DNA of 33,774 nucleotides. Source: Oscillospiraceae bacterium. Lineage in GTDB: Bacteria > Bacillota > Clostridia > Oscillospirales > Oscillospiraceae. Both the position numbers and the translations under genes were made by a program. The DNA lies in contig JAFXAW010000028.1 of NCBI GenBank assembly GCA_017522015.1, positions 1-33,774 on the forward strand. The letters are read 5' to 3'. The notes below the pieces were generated by a model. It made no database searches, was not told the origin of the DNA, and saw only the letters and a program-made list of their open reading frames with translations. Of this stretch, positions 9,543-17,383 are shown in pieces (within the stretch, counting starts at the first letter, position 1; every line of letters begins with the position of its first letter).

Positions 9543-10217
9543 ATGCGTGACATTCATGACGGCCATCGCGAGCGGCTGCGCAATCGCTTTCGCGACCATG
9601 GTCTGGATAATTTCAGCGACATCAATGTGCTTGAGCTGCTGCTGTGCTATGTCATCCCGCGCCGGGATGTAAATCCCGTTGCGCATGAGCTGCTGGAAAC
9701 CTTCGGCAGCCTGCACGGCGTGTTCGATGCTCGGACGGAGGAACTCTCGAAGGTCAGAGGCGTGGGGGAGAACGCCGCGCTTTTGCTCAGCCTGATTCCG
9801 CAGATCAGCCGGCGTTATCAGCTCTCCCTCCGGGAGAAGCCGCTTGCGGTGCTCAATTCCAAAGACGCGGGCGAAATTCTCGTGCCGCGCTTTCTCCATG
9901 AGCGGGAGGAGGTCGTGTTCATGCTGTGCATGGATGCCGCCCATCGCGTGCTCTGCTGCCGCGAGGTCTGCCGTGGGGAGGCCAACGCCACCGAGCTGAG
10001 CATCCGCCGCGTGGTGGAGATGGCGCTGCTGCAAAACAGCGCGAACGTCGTCCTCGCGCACAACCATCCCAGCGGCTTTGCCATCCCCTCGCAGGAGGAT
10101 ATCACCACAACGCGGCAGATCGCGCACGCGCTGGAGATGGTCAACATCTGCCTTTTTGACCACCTGATCGTCTCGGGTGACGACTTCGTTTCCATGCGGG
10201 ATTCCGGCCTGCTCTGA
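9543..10217 (+). CDS. radC: RadC-family JAB-domain protein
   Basis: A 224-residue protein of the RadC/YsxA family. The N-terminal helix-hairpin-helix part (VLELLLCYVIPRRD, VRGVGENAAL) is followed by a JAB/MPN metal-binding domain with the motif AHNHPSGFAIPSQED, that is HxH, serine and aspartate. The family is named for DNA repair, but its biochemical role is unsettled. The start is 21 bases after the tsaD stop and has a GAGAGGAAG site. It appears to be the last gene of the cluster; a strong hairpin follows 50 bases downstream. Confidence 0.93.
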   Translation: MRDIHDGHRERLRNRFRDHGLDNFSDINVLELLLCYVIPRRDVNPVAHELLETFGSLHGVFDARTEELSKVRGVGENAALLLSLIPQISRRYQLSLREKPLAVLNSKDAGEILVPRFLHEREEVVFMLCMDAAHRVLCCREVCRGEANATELSIRRVVEMALLQNSANVVLAHNHPSGFAIPSQEDITTTRQIAHALEMVNICLFDHLIVSGDDFVSMRDSGLL

Positions 10218-10266
10218 CAGGCGAAAGCGCGAAATGAAATTGCCCGCAGCTTTTCCTGCAAAACGC

Positions 10267-10303
10267 AGCATGCCCTCCTGTTTCGGACAGGAGGGCATGC
10301 TGT
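10267..10303 (+). terminator. Strong hairpin after radC
   Basis: A perfect 16-bp stem (10267-10282 and 10288-10303) closes on a TTCGG loop. The T-tract after the stem on the + strand is poor (TTATGTAA), so it may act as an RNA 3'-end stabiliser or a weak terminator rather than a textbook intrinsic terminator. It ends the + strand gene block. Confidence 0.6.
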
Positions 10304-10690
10304 TATGTAAACTAAAAAACTTATGTCAAAAATACAAAAATCGCGTTCCAGCGTTTGGAATTTATTTCCAAAAACGGCGCAAAGCATTGAAAACAGGGCA
10401 AAAAATCATTGTTGAAAAACCTGTTGGAAGTGTTGATAACTCTTTGAAATGTCGATTGCGGGCGATTTTTATGTCACTGATTTTCTCCCCGCAAAAGGGG
10501 GAAAAGTCCGCGGCAGGATGCCCGAAATTCCATGCTTTTCCGCTGTCAAGCTGGAATATATCACGAAAAAACTGCCGCCTCCCTATACAGAACAGAGAAA
10601 AACTTACAAGGCCGTCGAAGCCTGCGAAAGACGGTTTTGCAGCAATTCCTGAATGATTACTTCTTGTAATTTCATGGAAAGGCAACAGAA
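10304..10690. other. AT-richer spacer with no gene
   Basis: No supported ORF is present. The stretch 10380-10450 is AT-rich against a GC-rich background. It carries three same-strand nonamers resembling an inverted DnaA box (TGTGGATAA): TGTTGAAAA at 10410, TGTTGGAAG at 10422 and TGTTGATAA at 10431. All differ from consensus, so origin function is not claimed. Small frames here lack ribosome binding sites. Confidence 0.4.
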
Positions 10691-10693
10691 AAA

Positions 10694-10996
10694 CGGCGGG
10701 AGCTTTAGGCTGCTCCGGACAAGGAAACATAGGGTTTCACAGGGCGCTTTAGCGCCCTGACCGCAGAAAAATCCTCGAAGATACACAGAGTATCCCACTG
10801 CGGTTTTTCTTTGTCAGAACGCAAAATCGCCTCTGTGAAACTGCATTGCATCGAAAAAGAGCCCCGTTTGGCCAATAACAAGGCGCAGAGCCGAAGCCAT
10901 ACTTTGTGTATGTCGAGGCGATGCAACGATGTAATGGGCCAAACGGGGCCTTTTGCGACCTGTGTTTTCTTATCCGGAGCAGCCTTTTTCCCGCCG
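10694..10996. repeat. Inverted pair of structured repeats (MITE-like or twin dispersed elements)
   Basis: The two ends are long imperfect inverted repeats. The left arm (10694-10743) contains CGGCGGG and AGGCTGCTCCGGA, and the right arm (10948-10996) contains the complements, including TCCGGAGCAGCCT at 10973-10985. Each half carries a hairpin: GATAC-acaga-GTATC at 10780-10794 and CATAC-tttgt-GTATG at 10898-10912. Each lies inside an outer stem, 10760-10766 with 10798-10804 (followed by a T-run), and 10861-10873 with 10937-10949 (followed by TTTT). An additional 9-bp hairpin sits at 10740-10759. No protein is encoded. It separates convergent operons and may also terminate transcription. Confidence 0.65.
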
Positions 10997-11024
10997 CTTT
11001 GTTTTGGTTTGCGTTTTGTTTGCC

Positions 11025-12023
11025 CTATCGGTCTTCCCGGAAATAGGCCAGACCCAGTCCCGCAGGCGGCTGATTTTCGCGCTTGTTGCGCATGCTGGAG
11101 ATGATCAGCACGATGATGGTCACGAGATAGGGGAGCATCTTGTAAAGCTCCTTCATGGCCAGACCGGCCGAGCCGGTGGGGATGTAAAGATAAAGGATGT
11201 AGAGCCCGCCGAAGAGGATGGAGGCCCAGACGCTGACGTTGGGGCGCCAGATGGTGAAGATGACCAGCGCGATGGCCAGCCAGCCGCGGTCGCCAAACGC
11301 GTCGTTGGACCAGATGCCGCAGGCGTAGTCCATCACGTAGTACAGGCCGCCGAGGCCGGCGATCATGCAGCCGAGGCAGGTGGCGAGGTACTTATAGCGC
11401 GTGATGTTGATGCCGGCGGCGTCCGCCGTTGCGGGATTCTCGCCCACGGCGCGAAGCTGCAGTCCCACGCGCGTGCGGCGCAGGATGTAGGCGCTGACAA
11501 AGGCGATGAGAATCGCGAGATAGGCGAGGAAGCCGTAGCTTAAAAAGATCTTGCCGAACCAGCCGAGCCTGTCCGCGATGGCGAGGTGGCGGCTGAAGAA
11601 TCCGCTCGTGGCGGAGAGGGCGATGGACGGCACGTCCAGACCGCTGATCTTGATCAGCGAGCCGCCGAAGAAGTTGCCGAAGCCCACGCCGAAGGTGGTC
11701 ATCGCCAGACCCGTGACGTTCTGGTTGGCGCGGAGGGTCACGGTCAGGAAGCAGTAGATCAGGCCCATCACCAGCGAACCGAGCAGGCAGCACAGCAGCG
11801 GGATGGCAAGGGCGAGAAAGCCGTTCATGTTCGCCGCACCGCCGCAGGACTGCTCATAGAAGAACGCGCCGATGACGCCGCAGATGCCGCCGACGTACAT
11901 CACGCCGGGGATACCAAGGTTCAGGTTGCCGGATTTTTCCGTGAGCGTTTCGCCGATGCTGCCGAACAGCAGCGGAATGCTCTGCATCACGGCGCGGGGG
12001 ATGAAGGACACAACATCAAACAT
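11025..12023 (-). CDS. Nucleoside/simple-sugar ABC transporter permease, second subunit (YufQ/NupC-like)
   Basis: An inner-membrane permease of 332 residues from the branched-chain/ribose permease superfamily. Typical motifs are LTEKSGNLNLGIPGVMYVGG near the N-terminus and RAVGENPATADAAGINITRYKY in the cytoplasmic EAA-like loop. This is the second permease of BMP-type transporters, pairing with the larger one encoded just upstream. The ATG at 12023 is preferred over upstream codons because AGGAG precedes it and it overlaps the upstream stop by 8 bases. It is the last gene of the transporter operon. Substrate is inferred as nucleosides from the operon type; sugars cannot be excluded. Confidence 0.9.
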   Translation of the reverse strand: MFDVVSFIPRAVMQSIPLLFGSIGETLTEKSGNLNLGIPGVMYVGGICGVIGAFFYEQSCGGAANMNGFLALAIPLLCCLLGSLVMGLIYCFLTVTLRANQNVTGLAMTTFGVGFGNFFGGSLIKISGLDVPSIALSATSGFFSRHLAIADRLGWFGKIFLSYGFLAYLAILIAFVSAYILRRTRVGLQLRAVGENPATADAAGINITRYKYLATCLGCMIAGLGGLYYVMDYACGIWSNDAFGDRGWLAIALVIFTIWRPNVSVWASILFGGLYILYLYIPTGSAGLAMKELYKMLPYLVTIIVLIISSMRNKRENQPPAGLGLAYFREDR

Positions 12024-13122
12024 TCTCCTGCACCTCCTTTTCACGCTTGCGGAAGTTGAGCTTGTAGCTGATGAAGAACTCACTGCCGATGATGAAGAAG
12101 AGAATCACGCCCGTGAGGATGTCACCAAAGGACTGGTTGAGCCCGAAGATGGTGGTGATCTCCTGCGCGCCGCGGTCAAGGAACACGAGCAGGAAGCTTG
12201 CAAAGATCATGAAGATGGGGTTGAATTTGGCCAGCCACGCCACCATAACGCCGGTGAAGCCGCGTCCGCCCGCGATCGTGGTGGTCACGGTGTGGTCCGT
12301 GCCGCCGACGAGCAGCAGTCCCGCAACGCCGCACAGCGCGCCGGAGAGCAGCATCGTGCGGATGATGACGCGCTCGGTTTTGATGCCGACGTAGCGCGCG
12401 GTGCGCTCGCTCTCGCCGACGACGGAGATCTCATAGCCGTGCTTGGTGTAGTTGAGGTAGAAATACATCAGCACGCAGATCACAGCCACGATGAGGATGT
12501 TGAGCAGATATTTGTAGCTGCCGATCTGCGGCAGCCAGCCTGCCATGCTGTTTTGGTGGATGATGCCGATCTTGCCCGAGCCCTTGGGCACCTCCCACAC
12601 GATGACGAAGAAGGCCACAAGCTGCGTGGCAACATAGTTCATCATCAGGGTGAAGAGCGTCTCGTTCGTGTTCCACTTGGCCTTGAAGATGGCGGGAATC
12701 ACGCCCCAGATCGCGCCGGTGGCGATGGAAGCGCCGACCATGATGATAATCAGCAGCCAGTTGGGGATTTTTTCGCCGAGCAGAATCATGCAGGCCGCCG
12801 TTGCCAGCGCGCCGGCAAGCACCTGACCCTCGCCGCCGATGTTCCAGAAGCGCATCCGGAACGCGGGCGTGAGCGCCAGCGAGATGCACAGCAAAATCGC
12901 AATGTTCTGCCCCAGAATCCAGAGCTTGCGGGGCGTGCCGAAAGCGCCTTCGAGCATGGTGCCGTAAACGGCCAGGGGGTTGAGCCCCGTGAGCGCCGTT
13001 GTGATGATGGCGCACACGATCAGCGCGAGGATGATCGCGGCCGCGCGGATGCCCCAGGAGATATACCACGGCAGCGCCGCGCGCTTGGAGATGTGCATAA
13101 GCGGAGTTTTCTGTTTATTCAT
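12016..13122 (-). CDS. Nucleoside/simple-sugar ABC transporter permease, first subunit (YufP/NupB-like)
   Basis: The larger permease, 368 residues with about nine or ten membrane helices. Recognisable family segments are FRMRFWNIGGEGQVLAGALA, FKAKWNTNETLFTLMMNYVA and GESERTARYVGIKTERVI. I place the start at the ATG at 13122 (MNKQK): a GTG four codons upstream abuts the GGGAGG site too closely to use it. The gene overlaps the ATPase stop by 8 bases and the second permease start by 8 bases, so all three are likely translationally coupled and form one importer with the lipoprotein. Confidence 0.9.
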   Translation of the reverse strand: MNKQKTPLMHISKRAALPWYISWGIRAAAIILALIVCAIITTALTGLNPLAVYGTMLEGAFGTPRKLWILGQNIAILLCISLALTPAFRMRFWNIGGEGQVLAGALATAACMILLGEKIPNWLLIIIMVGASIATGAIWGVIPAIFKAKWNTNETLFTLMMNYVATQLVAFFVIVWEVPKGSGKIGIIHQNSMAGWLPQIGSYKYLLNILIVAVICVLMYFYLNYTKHGYEISVVGESERTARYVGIKTERVIIRTMLLSGALCGVAGLLLVGGTDHTVTTTIAGGRGFTGVMVAWLAKFNPIFMIFASFLLVFLDRGAQEITTIFGLNQSFGDILTGVILFFIIGSEFFISYKLNFRKREKEVQENV

Positions 13123-14653
13123 CTTCTTCGCCACCTCCCAGTCGGGTCATCATCATGCCCACCTTGCGCTTGGTCGCGCCGCGTCCCGGAATGACGCCGC
13201 TGACCTTGCCGCCGCAGAGGACAAGAATTTTGTCGCACAGCTCCAGCAGAACGTCGAGATCCTCGCCGACGTAGATGACGGCAACGCCGGCCGCCTTCTG
13301 CTGGTTGATGAGTTCATAAATGGTGTAGGAGCTGTTGATGTCCAGCCCGCGCACGGCGTAGGCGGTCAGCAGTACGCTCGGCGCGGAGGAGATCTCGCGT
13401 CCGACGAGCACCTTTTGCACGTTGCCGCCGGAGAGCCGGCGCACCGGTGTGCTGACGCTCGGCGTGCTCACGGAGAGATCGCTGACGATTTTTTCCGCCA
13501 GCGCGCGGGGACTCTTGCGGTCGGTGAACAGACCCTTGCCGCGCCGGAAGGAGCGCAGCATCATGTTGTCGGCAAGGTCCATGCTGCCGACGAGGCCCAT
13601 GCCCAGCCGGTCCTCCGGCACGAAGGAGAGCGCAACGCCCATGCCCGCAATCGCCAGCGGATCCTTGCCGAGGAGCTCCTCGCGCGTGCCGTCGTCCTCA
13701 ATGTAGCTGATGCTGCCGGATTCCACAACCTGCAGCCCCGCGATGGCCTCGAGCAGCTCTTTCTGTCCGCTGCCGGAGATGCCCGCGATGCCGAGGATTT
13801 CGCCCGAGCAGGCGGTGAAGGACACATCCTCTAATTTCAGCACGCCGTCAATGCTGCGCACCGTGAGATTCTTGACCTCGATGCGCGGCTTGGGATCCAC
13901 CGGCTCGGGGCGCTCGATGTTGAGCACAACAGGATGGCCGACCATCATGTTGGTCATCTCCTGGGCGTTTGTTTCCTTCGTGAGCATGTCCCCGACGAAG
14001 TGCCCGTGCCGCAAAACGGCCACGCGGTCGGAAAGCGCCTCCACCTCATGCATCTTGTGCGTGATGATGACGATGGCCTTGCCGTCGTCACGCATGTTGC
14101 GCAGCACGGTGAAGAGCTTGTCTGTCTCCTGCGGGGTGAGCACCGCCGTCGGCTCGTCCAGAATCAGAATGTCCGCCCCGCGGTAGAGCACCTTCACGAT
14201 TTCCACGGTCTGCTTCTGCGAGACGGTCATGTTATAGATCTTCTGCTTCGGGTCGAGCTCAAAGCCATAGGCATCGCAGATCGCCTTGATCTTCTCCGCC
14301 GCGGCGTCCAGATTCAGCCGCCCCTCTTCCTTCAGCCCGAGCACGATGTTCTCCGTCGCCGTGAGCACGTCCACAAGCTTGAAATGCTGGTGGATCATGC
14401 CGATGCCCAGGGCAAAGGCGTCCTTGGGCGAACGGATGGAAACCGGCGTATCCCTGATGAGGATTTCGCCCTCGTCGGGATAGTAGATGCCGGAGAGCAT
14501 ATTCATCAGCGTGGTTTTGCCGCTGCCGTTTTCGCCGAGCAGCGCCAGAATCTCGCCCTTGTAAATGTCCAGCCAAACCTTGTCGTTGGCGATGACCGGA
14601 CCGAAACGCTTGGTGATGTTGCGCATTTTGACTGCGGCGGTCATGTTGTCCAA
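13115..14653 (-). CDS. Double-domain ABC ATPase of a BMP-type nucleoside importer (YufO/NupA-like)
   Basis: A fused duplicate ATPase of 512 residues. The first half has Walker A GENGSGKT and Walker B ILILDEPTAVLTP; its signature loop is the atypical VSQKQ. The second half has a degenerate Walker A (GISGSGQKEL), a clear signature LSGGNVQK and a weak Walker B (LLTAYAVRGLDI). One canonical and one degenerate site is normal for sugar/nucleoside importers of the RbsA/YufO type. The start is a TTG at 14653 spaced from a GGGG-rich site; an ATG three codons inside is the alternative. It is separated from the lipoprotein gene by about 300 bases with two hairpins. Confidence 0.92.
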   Translation of the reverse strand: MDNMTAAVKMRNITKRFGPVIANDKVWLDIYKGEILALLGENGSGKTTLMNMLSGIYYPDEGEILIRDTPVSIRSPKDAFALGIGMIHQHFKLVDVLTATENIVLGLKEEGRLNLDAAAEKIKAICDAYGFELDPKQKIYNMTVSQKQTVEIVKVLYRGADILILDEPTAVLTPQETDKLFTVLRNMRDDGKAIVIITHKMHEVEALSDRVAVLRHGHFVGDMLTKETNAQEMTNMMVGHPVVLNIERPEPVDPKPRIEVKNLTVRSIDGVLKLEDVSFTACSGEILGIAGISGSGQKELLEAIAGLQVVESGSISYIEDDGTREELLGKDPLAIAGMGVALSFVPEDRLGMGLVGSMDLADNMMLRSFRRGKGLFTDRKSPRALAEKIVSDLSVSTPSVSTPVRRLSGGNVQKVLVGREISSAPSVLLTAYAVRGLDINSSYTIYELINQQKAAGVAVIYVGEDLDVLLELCDKILVLCGGKVSGVIPGRGATKRKVGMMMTRLGGGEEDE

Positions 14654-14775
14654 AGGAGCCCCCCCTTATCTTCTGTGCAGGCCTGCGGATTGCGCCCTCC
14701 CGGGATGGAAAGTGCAGCCCGAACCCCGCCTGCGCGGGCGCATTTTCGCGCCGTGTTTTGCTTTGTCTTTGCTGT

Positions 14776-14822
14776 CCCAAAGGGCAGCGCAGCGGCATTC
14801 CGTCGCTGCGCTGCCCTTTGGG
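14776..14822 (-). other. Perfect 19-bp hairpin between lipoprotein and ATPase genes
   Basis: The arms at 14776-14794 and 14804-14822 are exact complements (CCCAAAGGGCAGCGCAGCG and its inverse) with a 9-base loop. No T-run follows on the minus strand. This is more like an mRNA-stabilising or processing structure, or a palindromic intergenic repeat, than a terminator. Confidence 0.7.
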
Positions 14823-14901
14823 CTGGGGCGGACGGCCTGTGCATCCGTTTCGGAGGCGCAAGCCGTTTTCCCAGTCCGGATAAACCGGAAAAAGAACAGG
14901 C

Positions 14902-14934
14902 GCGGGAAGCCCCCCGCTGAAAGGAGCTTCCCGC
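14902..14934 (-). terminator. Partial terminator after the BMP lipoprotein gene
   Basis: The minus-strand stem GCGGGAAGC/GCTTCCCGC (14926-14934 with 14902-14910) lies 15 bases past the lipoprotein stop and is followed by GCCTGTTCTTTTT. Leaky termination here would give more binding protein than membrane components, a common design in ABC importers. Confidence 0.55.
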
Positions 14935-14949
14935 TTATTTATTTAGGTC

Positions 14950-16158
14950 TTAGAACGCAGAATCCAGGAAGTTGATGCCGTCGATCTGCAGATCGAAGTA
15001 CGGCGCGGAGCGGAACTTGCTCTCCTGGAAGTGGCCGTCACCGATGACCTCGGTGTCCTTCTCATAGTTGGCGTCGGTGTCCACGTCAGCCATGTAGCTG
15101 GTGAGCGCTTCGCCATTGACGGTGAAGGTGTCGGTGTCGAAGACGTGGCGGGTGCCGGCGACGAGCTCTTCCTTGGCGGTCTTGAGGGCCTCGGCGGTGC
15201 CTTCGGCGGCAACCTGCTCGTTGATGTCGGTCAGAACAACGCTCTCGGTGGCGATGGTGCCGGTCCAGTCAGCGTCGATCTTCTCGCCGTTCATCACAGC
15301 GGTGATGGCATAGACGTAGTAGGGTGCCCAGTCGATGCGGGAGGACACGATGAAGGTGTTGGGGCAGGCAGCCTGGGTGGAGCCGTTGTAGGAGACGTTG
15401 GGAACGCCGGCGAGCTCGCAGGCAGTGGGCGCGCCCATGGAGTCAGCGTGCTGGCTGATGAGCTTGCAGTCGCCCTCGATGAGCTTGTTGGCAGCTTCCT
15501 TCTCGGCGGTCTCATCGTACCAGGAGCCGGTGAAGGTGACGTCCATCGTCACGCTGGGGCAGGCAGACTTGGCGCCCAGATAGAAGCTGGTCAGACCGGA
15601 AATAACCTCGGCATAGGTGTAGGCGCCGACGTAGCCCATCTTGGCCTCGTCCGCGGTGAACTCACCGGCGTCGATCATCTCGTTGAGCTTCATACCCGCG
15701 GCGATGCCGGCGAGGTAGCGGCCCTGATAGATGGCGGCGAAAGCGTTGTGGTAGTTCTCAAGATTCTCGGTGTGCGCCTTGGTGCCGGTGGAGTGGCAGA
15801 ACTGCACATCGGGGAACTCCTTGGCGGCCTGAATCATGAAGTCCTCATGGCCGAAGGAGTCGGCAAAGATGATGCTGCAGCCGGCGTCCGCGAGCTCGCA
15901 GGCGGCGTCGTAGCACTCCTGGCCCTCGGGGATGTTGGCGCGGAAGTAGCGGTTCTCCTCGGGGATGCCCAGCTCGTCGCAGGCAGCCTTGGCGCCGTTC
16001 ATGAAGTTAAGGTCGTAGGTGGAGTTTTCGTCGTGCAGGAAAATGAAGCCGACCTTGATGTCAGCGGCTTCGTTGTCTTTGCCCTCACTGCCGCCGCAGC
16101 CCGCGAACAGGCCGACGCACAGCAGCAGGACCAGAGCAAGTGCAATGATTCTCTTCAT
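14950..16158 (-). CDS. BMP-family substrate-binding lipoprotein
   Basis: A 402-residue extracellular binding lipoprotein (Bmp/Med/PnrA family) that delivers ligand to the downstream ABC importer. The N-terminus MKRIIALALVLLLC is a lipoprotein signal ending in the lipobox LFAGC. The mature protein begins with a linker and then IKVGFIFLHDENSTYDLNF, typical of BMP proteins, and FADSFGHEDFMIQAAKEFPD appears near residue 110. PnrA homologues bind purine nucleosides; others bind different ligands. The ATG at 16158 is chosen because it starts the signal peptide and follows GGGAGG at 12 bases. The open frame upstream is read-through only. xpt lies upstream on the same strand. Confidence 0.93.
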   Translation of the reverse strand: MKRIIALALVLLLCVGLFAGCGGSEGKDNEAADIKVGFIFLHDENSTYDLNFMNGAKAACDELGIPEENRYFRANIPEGQECYDAACELADAGCSIIFADSFGHEDFMIQAAKEFPDVQFCHSTGTKAHTENLENYHNAFAAIYQGRYLAGIAAGMKLNEMIDAGEFTADEAKMGYVGAYTYAEVISGLTSFYLGAKSACPSVTMDVTFTGSWYDETAEKEAANKLIEGDCKLISQHADSMGAPTACELAGVPNVSYNGSTQAACPNTFIVSSRIDWAPYYVYAITAVMNGEKIDADWTGTIATESVVLTDINEQVAAEGTAEALKTAKEELVAGTRHVFDTDTFTVNGEALTSYMADVDTDANYEKDTEVIGDGHFQESKFRSAPYFDLQIDGINFLDSAF

Positions 16159-16434
16159 TTCTTTTGTGATCCTCCCAAAAAAATTTTGTTGATAATTTAT
16201 AATCACCGCGGATGCGGCGCTTACACAAAAGGAATTCTTTTCGCCCCGTTTCCGGCTGCAAAACCCGGCTGCGGAAAAAGCGCACGGCTTCGAAACCCGG
16301 CACACCTTGGGGGAGGGGGAGCGGAATGTGCCCCCGGCCTCAGGCAAAAAAGCGTGTCCGGCTTCAAAGCTCTCCGCCGCGCGTTTCAAAGCGAGCCCGG
16401 CGCGAGCGCGCCCCATGGGGCGACTTTGGCGGCC
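16159..16434 (-). other. Spacer between xpt and the BMP lipoprotein gene
   Basis: No gene seen. An AT-rich patch TTATAAATTATCAACAAAA (minus strand, about 16184-16202) may hold a -10 for the lipoprotein gene, but I find no good -35 at the right spacing. A 14-bp palindrome CGCCCCATGGGGCG lies at about 16411-16424, just past the xpt stop, without a T-run. Confidence 0.4.
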
Positions 16435-17004
16435 TCAGCCGAAAAACAGCTCGGTATCGGTCATGCGCTCGACGATGGCCAGCGATTCCACCCGCACGCC
16501 CATCGCGCGCAGCTGATCTCCGCCGCCCTGAAAGCGCTTTTCAATGGCGCAGCTCGCCCCGCAAAGCGTGGCGCCCGCCTGCTCCACCAGACGGATCAGC
16601 CCGAACAGGGCGTTGCCGCTGGCGAGAAAATCGTCCACCAGCAGAACGCGGTCATCGGACCGCAGATATTCCCGGCTCACGACCATGTCGTAATCGTTGC
16701 CGTGGGTGAAAGAATGCACCGGCGTTGAATACACCGAGCCGTCCACGTTGCTGGTTTTGTGCTTCTTGGCGAAGACCATCGGCACGCCGAGCTCCATCGC
16801 CGCGGCACAGGCAAGCGCGATGCCGCTGGCCTCGACGGTGAGGATTTTGTTCACGCCGCAGTCGGCAAAAAGCCTTGCAACCTCACGCCCCATCTCGCGC
16901 AGAAGCGCGGGATCGATCTGCTGGTTGAGAAAGCTGCCCACCATCAATACGCCGCCGGGCAGCACCCTGGCGTCCTGCAATATGCGATCTTCCAACAGCT
17001 TCAT
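16435..17004 (-). CDS. xpt: Xanthine phosphoribosyltransferase
   Basis: Converts xanthine plus PRPP to XMP in purine salvage. The 189-residue product matches the family length (about 190). The start MKLLEDRILQDARVLPGGVL and the segment NQQIDPALLREMG are typical of Xpt, and the PRPP-binding loop is DRVLLVDDFLASGNAL. The ATG at 17004 follows GGAGG at 9 bases. Upstream in-frame codons to 17208 belong to the leader. It lies just upstream of a BMP-type importer that could supply purine nucleosides or bases. A long hairpin-rich leader precedes it, but I do not find a standard purine riboswitch. Confidence 0.95.
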   Translation of the reverse strand: MKLLEDRILQDARVLPGGVLMVGSFLNQQIDPALLREMGREVARLFADCGVNKILTVEASGIALACAAAMELGVPMVFAKKHKTSNVDGSVYSTPVHSFTHGNDYDMVVSREYLRSDDRVLLVDDFLASGNALFGLIRLVEQAGATLCGASCAIEKRFQGGGDQLRAMGVRVESLAIVERMTDTELFFG

Positions 17005-17340
17005 GACCGATCTACCTCCAGAAGCGGGACGCGCCGGCGCGTTCCCCCCGATACTGTGCCTGTGTCCCGCGCCGCACACAAGATCTTGACATGCGGCTGC
17101 GCGCAAGACGCAAAGCGAAAACGAAGTCCGGCACGAAAATCCGCCCCGCGGGGCGGATGCGTTTGCTCGGCTAAAGAAAAAGACGGATTTCCCGTCATCC
17201 TTATTCACAAAAACAATGATCGCTTTTGGAACTGACAGAACCCGTCTAACAGCTACAGTTTATATGAAGCGGCGACAATTTGCAAGCCCCAAAGGGTAAA
17301 ATTTACGCGAAGATAGTCCGACAAAATTCGGCATTTGCAA
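17005..17340 (-). promoter_or_regulatory. Long xpt leader with two terminator-like hairpins
   Basis: On the minus strand a TATAAA box near 17260-17266 could start a leader of about 250 bases. Within it, GACGG-loop-CCGTC (17182-17196) is followed directly by TTTTTCTTT (17173-17181), a good small intrinsic terminator. Further on, ATCCGCCCC/GGGGCGGAT (17139-17158) is followed by TTT. A terminator inside a leader suggests attenuation. The 5' part contains CTTCATATAA, resembling the first strand of a G-box, but the AATATGG and GTTTCTACC loops are absent. Confidence 0.5.
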
Positions 17341-17345
17341 CAAAA

Positions 17346-17375
17346 GGAAAACGGCCGACTTTTTCGGTCGGCCGT
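17346..17375 (-). terminator. Intrinsic terminator of rodA
   Basis: Perfect 9-bp stem ACGGCCGAC/GTCGGCCGT (17367-17375 and 17351-17359) followed on the minus strand by TTTCCTTTT. It begins nine bases past the rodA stop. Confidence 0.85.
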
Positions 17376-17383
17376 ATGCGATC

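Noticed and set aside
10694-10996. Insertion sequence
   Set aside because: The inverted ends enclose no transposase frame and no target duplication could be confirmed, so it is listed only as a structured repeat.
11872-13194. Long + strand frame (440 aa) opposite the permease genes
   Set aside because: Shadow of the minus-strand permeases. The translation is His/Asp/Glu-rich with no family pattern, while the opposite strand has clear motifs and ribosome sites.
15031-16728. 565-codon + strand frame opposite the BMP lipoprotein
   Set aside because: Gly/Val/Ala/Leu-rich shadow of a well-supported lipoprotein gene with signal peptide and lipobox.
17200-17300. Purine (G-box) riboswitch upstream of xpt
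   Set aside because: Only the CTTCATATAA start resembles the consensus. The AATATGG and GTTTCTACC loops and the closing strand are missing.
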